Shown here: positions 57,191-64,000 of the stretch, piece after piece
Numbering within the stretch: the first letter of the stretch is position 1
How the letters are laid out: every line of letters begins with the position of its first letter
DNA from: Pleurodeles waltl
Taxonomy: Eukaryota > Chordata > Amphibia > Caudata > Salamandridae
DNA length: 64,000 bases
Assembly: GCF_031143425.1 (NCBI RefSeq)
Contig: NC_090437.1
Location: forward strand, 845,693,978-845,757,977
Direction: 5' to 3'
Made by a program: the position numbers and the translations under genes
The notes under the pieces: model-generated
Told to the model about the DNA's origin: nothing
What the model saw: only the letters and a program-made list of their open reading frames with translations
Databases searched by the model: none

Positions 57191-57358
57191 AGATTAACCA
57201 AGCAGCAAAGATAATTAATTTTATAGTAGTTCAGAATCTGATGAGACTCTTTTAAACAATGTGTAAAACTGTGAATATGGTTTATATGCAATGTTTTTAT
57301 GTAACTGTGCAAATAATGTGTCTATCTATCTATATATCTATTTATTTTATTAGTATAG
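57191..57358 (+). repeat. LINE 3' tail with (TCTA)n
   Basis: An AT-rich stretch ends in TCTATCTATCTATATATCTA at about 57320-57339, a short microsatellite of the sort used as 3' tail by several LINE groups, followed by TTTATTTTATTAG directly before the piggyBac start. Confidence 0.55.
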
Positions 57359-57361
57359 ATT

Positions 57362-58329
57362 ATGGCTAGCCGAAAGATGACCCTTCAGCAGGCTGTTGGC
57401 ATGGGTTTTGAACCCTCCTCTGACCATGATTATGAGACTGACTCTGCATCTGAGGCAGAGGAGGAAGTGTATGATTCTGGCATTGAATTTCCTGTCCAAG
57501 AGGAATCATCTGATGATGAAGTGACTCAGTTTAGAGGAAGTGCCTCTTTTAGAGGACATTGATGTGCCAATGGTGGGGCATAAGGCATCTGGATTGCAGC
57601 TGGGTCTCCCCAAACCTGGTGCAGCCAGCATTGCCTGTCTTTACTGGTGTCGCAGGGTGTAAAGTAACTATTGAAAATGATTTGTCTAAATATTTCTTTC
57701 AGTTGTTTATGGATGATGTATTTTTGGATGAGACTTTTGAGCAGACTAATTTGTATTCTGAACAGTATTTGAGGGACAACTGTGGCAGACTTAAGCCCCA
57801 CTCTAGAGCTACCCAGTGGTCTCCCACAAATCTGGATGAGTTGAAGAACATCTTGGGTTTAACTTTTTTGATAGGCTTGATAAGGAAGCCGTCACTGCCT
57901 TCATATTGGTCAACAGCTATATCTCCTGCAATCATGAGTCGTGATCAGTATTTGCTTCTGCTTCGGATGCTGCAATTCTCTGCTAATGCTTTAGTGTTGC
58001 CACACGATCACCTTGACTGTGAACATCTTTTTAAGAGTCAGCCTGACCTTGATCACTTTGTAGTTTGGTTTTCAGATATCTATGTTCCAGGGAAAAAAAC
58101 AGCTGTTGATGAGTCTTTGGTCCTGTTCAAGGACTTTTTAGTTGTTAGGCAGTACAATTCTAGCATGACTACACATTATGGAATTAAGATATATATGTTG
58201 TCTGAGAGTAGGACTGGCTATGTCTATAATTTCAGGCTGTACACTGGAAGGGATTCCACTATTGAGCCCTCTGGTTGTCCGTCCATGGAGTTAGTGAGAA
58301 GACTGAGTTTTTTGTTAAAAATATTGTGA
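57362..58329 (+). pseudogene. piggyBac transposase, C-terminally truncated
   Basis: DDD-type transposase of the piggyBac family. 57362-57562 gives an acidic N terminus (SASEAEEEVYDSGIEF), usual for the family; after a frameshift and an intervening stop, 57559-58329 contains FQLFMDDVFLDETFEQTNLY, LDELKNILGLTFLIGLIRKP, SRDQYLLLLRMLQF, VPGKKTAVDESLVLFKDF with the first catalytic Asp, and GIKIYMLSESRTGYVYNFRL followed by YTGRDST. The protein stops at 58327-58329, before the region with the second Asp (normally in a VDNFYTS-type motif), and the sequence goes directly into the 3' subterminal repeats. Roughly the second half of the enzyme is missing by internal deletion, so it is inactive. Confidence 0.87.
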
Positions 58330-58339
58330 GTAATAATAA

Positions 58340-59760
58340 TAATGTAAAGTGAGGGACCATTTTTATTGGGAGACCAAGGGAAATGCTGGGTGGTAGCAAA
58401 TGTGTGCCGGCGAGGTAATCCCACAAAGAAATGTGAGGAAAATATGATTTTTTTTTAGCTAAATGTAAGGTTTGCAGGGGATTATGGGTAAGAAAACATT
58501 GAGGGATCCATGCAAGTTCCACCTCCCTGGACTCCTCCGGGTGTCTATCTTTAAGACATATCTGAGTTTGGTAGGCTTCCCTAGATGGCCGCCGAGCCCA
58601 GGACCAAAAATATAGGTGGCCGCCTCGCAAAAAATTGTTGTTTCTTGATAAATAATTTTTATGTGTCCACATTGCATTTTAGATCCTTCCCTCTTACGGG
58701 CACTTGGCCCACTCACACAAGTGAGGAACAATTTTTATCGGGAGGCCTGGGGGACACTGGATGGTAGGACATCTGTGGCTCCCCTCAGGTTCCAGAACTT
58801 TGCATCACTGAAATATGAGGAACATGTGTTTTTCCGGGTGACAGAACCGGGTGAGAGACATACAAGTGATCCCATCATGGACTTCCCTAGGTGTCTAGTT
58901 ATCAAAAATGTACAGGTTAGCTAGGTTTCCTAAAGTGCTGGCTGAGCTAGAGCCCAAAATCCACAGTTAGGCACTTTGCAAAAAACGCATCAGTTGTCAG
59001 TGAAAAAATGTGATGTGTCCATGTTGCATTTTGGGGCATTTCCTGTTGTGGGCAATAGGAATACCTACACAAGTGAGGTACTATTTTTATCAGGAGACTT
59101 GGGGGATTGCTGGCTGGAAGGAAGTTTGTGGCTCCCCTCAAATTCCAGAACTTTACATCACTGAAATGTGAGGAAAATGTGTTGTGTTTAGATAAATTTT
59201 GAGGTTTGTAAAAGATTCTGTATGACAGAACCTGGTGAGAGCCCCAGAAGTCACCCTTTCCTGGATTTTCCTAGGTATCTAGTTTTAAAAAATGTACAGG
59301 TTTGCTAGGTTTCCGTAAGTGCTGGCTGAGCTACAGCCTAAAATCCACATCCACGTTGCATTTTAGGGTGTTTCCTGGGTACTAGCCCTACGCACACAAG
59401 TGAGGTACCATTTTTATCGGGAGACTTAGGGAAACATAGAACAGAACAAGTGTTATTACCAATTGTCTTTTTCTGCATTTGCGCCTTCCAAATGTAAGAC
59501 AGTGTGTAAGAAAGAAGTATTTTTGAGAAATGCCCTCTAATTCACATGGTAATATAGGTCCCCCCAAATTTAGAGATGTGCAAATAGCCACTGCTTCTAA
59601 ACTCCATACCTTGTGCCCATTTTGGAACTATATACATTTCCTTAATATCTATTTCTCACTCTAAATATTTTACCAAATGAATTTCTGTATGCCCGGTACA
59701 CAATGAAAAAAAACATTGTGTGGTGCAGCTCAGTTATTGGCTCTGTGTAGCTTGGGTTCT
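58340..59760 (+). repeat. Subterminal tandem repeats of piggyBac element
   Basis: Four units, each starting with a variant of AGTGAGGTACCATTTTTATC, begin at 58348, 58720, 59072 and 59399 (steps of 372, 352 and 327 bases). Units also share GGCTCCCCTCAAATTCCAGA, a TGATGTGTCCACNTTGCATT segment and ACAGGTTNGCTAGGTTTCC. Such long repeats inside the ends are known for some amphibian piggyBac elements and may hold transposase binding sites (inference). Confidence 0.82.
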
Positions 59761-60467
59761 TGAAAAACCTACAAGCCCATATGTCCCTGCAATCAGAGGA
59801 GTCCAGTGGGTGTAACATTATATTGCTTTCAAAAATCTGTCATATTTAGAAAAAGTTACAGATGAAAACATTGACAGAAATGGCTGTTTTTTTCAATATT
59901 TTTTTATTTCAACTGTTACTTCTATAGGAAAACCATGATGTGTCTCCACAAATGACACCTTGCTGAATTCAGAATTTTGTCTATTTTTGTGTGAAATGTA
60001 TATCTGGGATCCACCATCGGTTTCACAGCCATTTCTGTCACTAACTGGAAGGAGGTTGAAAGCACAAAAAATAGAAAAAATGAGGTATGTCCCAGTAAAA
60101 TGGCAAAACAGTTTTGGTTTTCTGATTCTAGTCTGCCTGTTCCCGAAAGCTGGGAAGATGGTGATTTTAGCACCACAAACCCTTTGTTGATTCCATTTGC
60201 AGGGGAAAACAGATGCTTTCTTCTGCAGCACTTTTTTCCCATTTTCCCCCAAAAACCTAAATGTAGCTGTTTATTGGCAGATTTCTCAGTCCCCTCCATG
60301 GGGAATCCATAAACCCTGGGTACATTTGGAATCCCCAGGATGTTGGAAAACAGGGCGCCGATTTGGCAAGGATAGCTTATGTGGACAAAAAGTTATAGGG
60401 GACTTCCCAAATAGCCAAAAAAGGCTTAGCACAAGAGGGGGACAAGGCTTAGCAGCAAAGGGATTAA
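59761..60467 (+). mobile_element. Right end of piggyBac element at TTAA
   Basis: After the subterminal repeats the element continues to GCAGCAAAGGGA followed by TTAA at 60464-60467. TTAA is the obligatory piggyBac target, and CAGCAAAGGG is close to the CCCTTTGCTG-type ends of the family. The matching left end next to a TTAA was not found before 57362, where the LINE abuts. Confidence 0.6.
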
Positions 60468-63400
60468 GATCCAAGGAGAATTACATGCATTACAGCAGTA
60501 ATTCCCCACAACCATGTGTACTGGAAGTTCACTCAGCAAACATACTGTCTATGTAGCACTCCTACCCAGACCTCAAACAGGGAGTGTATGTTAAGATTCT
60601 GTATTGGAAAGAACTTACAGATGTGGGTCAGATCCAAATGTCACAATATCATACTGCCTTTTTAATAACTAAACCATGTTGTTACTCTTAGGGATTTGTA
60701 TTGTACAGGGTCAACAGATAATCCCCCTTTCATAGATGATGTGATGAAATTGGCAGATGGCATGCAGAAATGAGCACTGCTAACAAATAACAAATATGGC
60801 TTTTGAAAGAAAAGTGTCTCTTTACTGCTGTATGTATGCTGCTCCTCAGGGTAAGAAACTCACTAGCTCAGGAGAGTCAAGAACATTGCTTTACCTCGGC
60901 AGAGGCCAAAGCAGGAGGAGTAAGCTTCTGTGGATGCGCTGCAGCAAAAGGAGCACTAATGAAACACAACATAATCTAAGGCTAACTAGGACTGATATTG
61001 ATGATGTATTGTTGGCAAGTAGAAGCAAACAAGTTGTTTCTATTTTGTATTAAGAGCACATATTGGCAATAACTGATCTCTATCCGACTTCCTGTTATAA
61101 ATTACAATGAATAATTTCTATGATCAATTAACTATTATGGCAGTGCCTTTTACTAAAGAAAGACTATAAAGACTTAAAATACTCAAAGGCATAGAGCACC
61201 TGAAAATAGATGGCATTCCATGATTACTGCAGAGTTACATTTCAGCCAGTGGGCACATTATGGATTATAGAGGGATCTTGTCCATAAAGTAGACAACAGG
61301 TCATTATCATGTTTTGAGCATTTCCACACAGCTGTGGTTGGCAGCATATCAGAACTACTTTGGCACAGCATAGAACTAATTTCTGTTAACATAATAGCCA
61401 TTAAGTCATTGCCCAGTGTACAATAAAAAGAGCAAGTGAATCCTTTGAAACATGTGTACTTAACAATCATGAATATTTCTCTAACACGTGCATTTTGATG
61501 TCCATTAAAATAATTCAGAAGTACCACTTTAAAAAAATGCTACCATGGATTCCTGTGATCCTGGTCACCCGTTCAGAACTAGCCTTTCCAGCCTTGCAGT
61601 ATGTTCACTCCTTTGTCAATCACATATTTCTATAACTGATTGTCATGGCAGGACCCGAGTAAACGCTGTTAAACTGCATCTTATTGGTTATATCAGGGAG
61701 GATGTCAGAAAGCATTTGTATGAATGTTTCCTTCACGTCTTATTCCTTAACTTTGGAATTCCTTGGAGTTCTCATTTAGCTACTTTACTGTTAATCTTAT
61801 AGATTCAGCCTTTAGTTGCACCAATTCATTCATCTAACCTCTACAGTTACTCCTATAATGTTGGATATAATATTTGTTTTTTGGTTACCGCACCTTCTAC
61901 TCACAAACAGGTCAGTTTTATTGTGCTTTTTGATAGTAGATGACTAATTGCATCCCAATTTGTATTTCACTCAGTCAAAACAAGTGGATTTTAGATGGTG
62001 TGATTACATCCCTTATGTGGCCTCTGCAGTGTCACTTTTTGGCGTGACCAGCTTGACATCTGTTCTTTATGACTGATGGGAAACTATGCATATTTACCTA
62101 GTTCTGTAGGCCACTCCTGCATTAACGTTTTCCAACTTTGGACACATTTGTCTGTTGTTGACGTTTCCTCAAAAATATATAATATGGTTGTCTAATTGCC
62201 AATCAGTTTAAAATGGTCAAGAGTGATAACAACATAGGTGTTCATTTTTCATTCACACTGGTGAACACAAAAACATTCCTCAAAATTGTCAAGCCCTACA
62301 CGGCGAATATGATCTAGTTAAATGAGTTATTCATATTACCAATTTATTTAGCAACTTAGTAATTAGGTGTCAATTTGCATTTTTTCATCAGGTGAAAAAC
62401 CATTTAGAAGTAAACAACAAGTGTTAATTTATGATGCTTGACACCATCCTCAAACATAGAACATTGTGAGATGATTTGTGCTACCACTCATGATCCATGT
62501 GCATTTCAGAAAATATGTTGTGTGTGAGGAAGTTACGAGTACACTGCATAGAAGCACTATTCAAATCACCTGAAGGTAAAGCCAGAGTGTGGCAACTAGT
62601 TGAACCTCATCAGAACACAGCAATGCAAACAGGGCCATCAGAATTTGATTCTGATATAAAACATTTGAAAAATTATTTTGGAGAATAAGGCAGATGAATA
62701 GCTTTGTTTTACATAAAATAGTCTGTCTAGCCAGACCTGATTCACAAATCTCCAAGAAATCTACACATGTGGACTTATACCTATAATTGGCCTACATTTG
62801 CTACTTCCATGGAATTCATAAAGAACTTTGGTTACAGATTCCCAGGATTACCCCTGTGCAAATGAACATTTCCACAGGTGGAAATAAAACCATAAAACAC
62901 AAAAGATGTGCGATCACCTACGAACTTGCATGTTTATGGATTGTCACCAAATTTTCCTTGTGAACCTACTTTCGAAGCACAAAAATCCATTCTAACAATA
63001 TTCCACCATACTGATCGAATTTCCATTTACAAGCGCAACATTTTCCTGTCCTCAATCTGCAAATTAGGCATATGCATTCACCCGTCAAAACACTGGCATG
63101 TGCTCATTTAGGGACACAAATAGCTCTGTGAATCGAAACCCAAATAACTATATTTCCCTGACAAAAAAGTTAAACAAATTACAGTGACTAAAATAAAGTA
63201 CCAAAAGTAGTTAAAAGAAGGGTAAATGTTTGTGAGGTACACAAAATCAACGAGTTGACATTGTAAATACTCTGATAATAGCAATAATATTAGATAGCAA
63301 TTTAAACTTGAATTGATTATGGAATGATTGCACACTATTAAAAATGTTCATTCTTTATTATACATAAGATTAATCTGAGGTTGTAAGCATCACACATAAT

Positions 63401-64000
63401 TCGGGCTAATTCATTCAGCATGTTTTTCCAACTTTTCTCCATTCATTTATGCATAATCATCTTCATTTCTGGATATTACTCCTTTTTCTAGAAGTAGTAA
63501 TGGACGACATTGCATATCATACTTTTAAACGGAGGAACTTTGGACAACACATACTGAACAAATTTGATTGAACCATGTGCATTGCTCAAAACGTTGGCTG
63601 AATCTCATAGGTTATAAGCAAAAAATATGGTTAATGGTGTGAAATCATTCTGTAATTAATGTAGGATCACATTTATATTCTCGACTAGATACTATTGGAT
63701 AATTTTATATCTTTAGTGCTTAGCACCCAATGTTAGTACTTTGACTGGAACACTATTTTCTGGAATGTTGAACTACATGAGGTGTGCATTCTAGGTTCCC
63801 TTTGTTGCCTGTTTTTTATTTTTTCCAGGAATGTAAATATGTCTATATTTTGTTTAAGAGAGAAATAGTTCTGTCTTATATTCTTGTACATCCAAATGTT
63901 CAGATTCAATATCTGTAACTGGGGCATTTAAGCTGTAAACCCAATCATGCATACCTAAGTGTGTACCGAACAAAGCCACAACAATATAATACTGTATTGG
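60468..64000. other. AT-rich unassigned region
   Basis: No transposon gene, tandem array, RNA gene or host exon was recognised. Frames are short and without resemblance to known proteins. It could be ordinary intergenic or intronic DNA of a large genome. Confidence 0.4.

Overview
The window looks like a piece of a very large, repeat-packed vertebrate genome, most likely an amphibian and probably a salamander or newt. This is an inference from the mix seen here: a chromodomain-type Ty3/gypsy element, L1/Tx1-like, CR1/L2-like and jockey-like LINEs, PIF/Harbinger elements with both transposase and MYB-like genes, piggyBac, hAT and many foldback MITEs, with long AT-rich spacers. No host protein-coding gene, rRNA or CRISPR array could be recognised. 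Every open frame that gave a family match is a transposable-element gene or a broken remnant of one.

Layout. 0.4-0.9 kb: palindromic MITE-like repeat. 1.4-2.5 kb: Harbinger end and MYB-like exon, followed by a ~155-bp satellite. 4.2-11.4 kb: mosaic of dispersed repeats (foldback elements, a 30-bp CpG-rich minisatellite, a promoter-like block, a CR1/L2-like LINE tail, a tRNA-derived SINE, microsatellites). 11.5-17.85 kb: PIF/Harbinger block with a dead transposase on the minus strand flanked by two MYB-like genes on the plus strand. 18.5-21.6 kb: jockey-like LINE carrying an inserted MITE and an inserted 633-bp hAT element with a perfect 8-bp target duplication. 24.0-25.05 kb: second Harbinger transposase. 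25.39-28.77 kb: 5'-truncated L1/Tx1-like LINE bounded by a perfect 19-bp target duplication. 30.86-40.98 kb: a full-length but dead Ty3/gypsy chromovirus-type element with 5-bp target duplication; a 603-bp hairpin-rich MITE sits in its integrase and a 3.7-kb hAT-bounded segment sits in its 3' LTR. 43.7 and 49.4 kb: two related MITEs. 45.5-46.4 kb: 63-bp minisatellite in an AT-rich zone. 50.2-57.35 kb: long two-ORF LINE, abutting a piggyBac remnant at 57.36-60.46 kb with large subterminal tandem repeats. 60.5-64 kb: AT-rich sequence without recognisable content.

How it fits together. The interest lies in insertion order rather than in a working pathway. The nesting, supported by target duplications, gives a relative chronology: LINE before hAT (20 kb), and gypsy before hAT (37 kb) and MITE (35 kb). 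All transposase and reverse-transcriptase genes carry frameshifts, stops or lost catalytic residues, so none is likely to be active here. I did not find a convincing new gene system. The most unusual items are the 3.7-kb hAT-bounded segment that carries about 3 kb of non-transposon, high-complexity sequence, the MITE built from a chain of perfect hairpins, and the converging Harbinger genes with facing polyadenylation signals.
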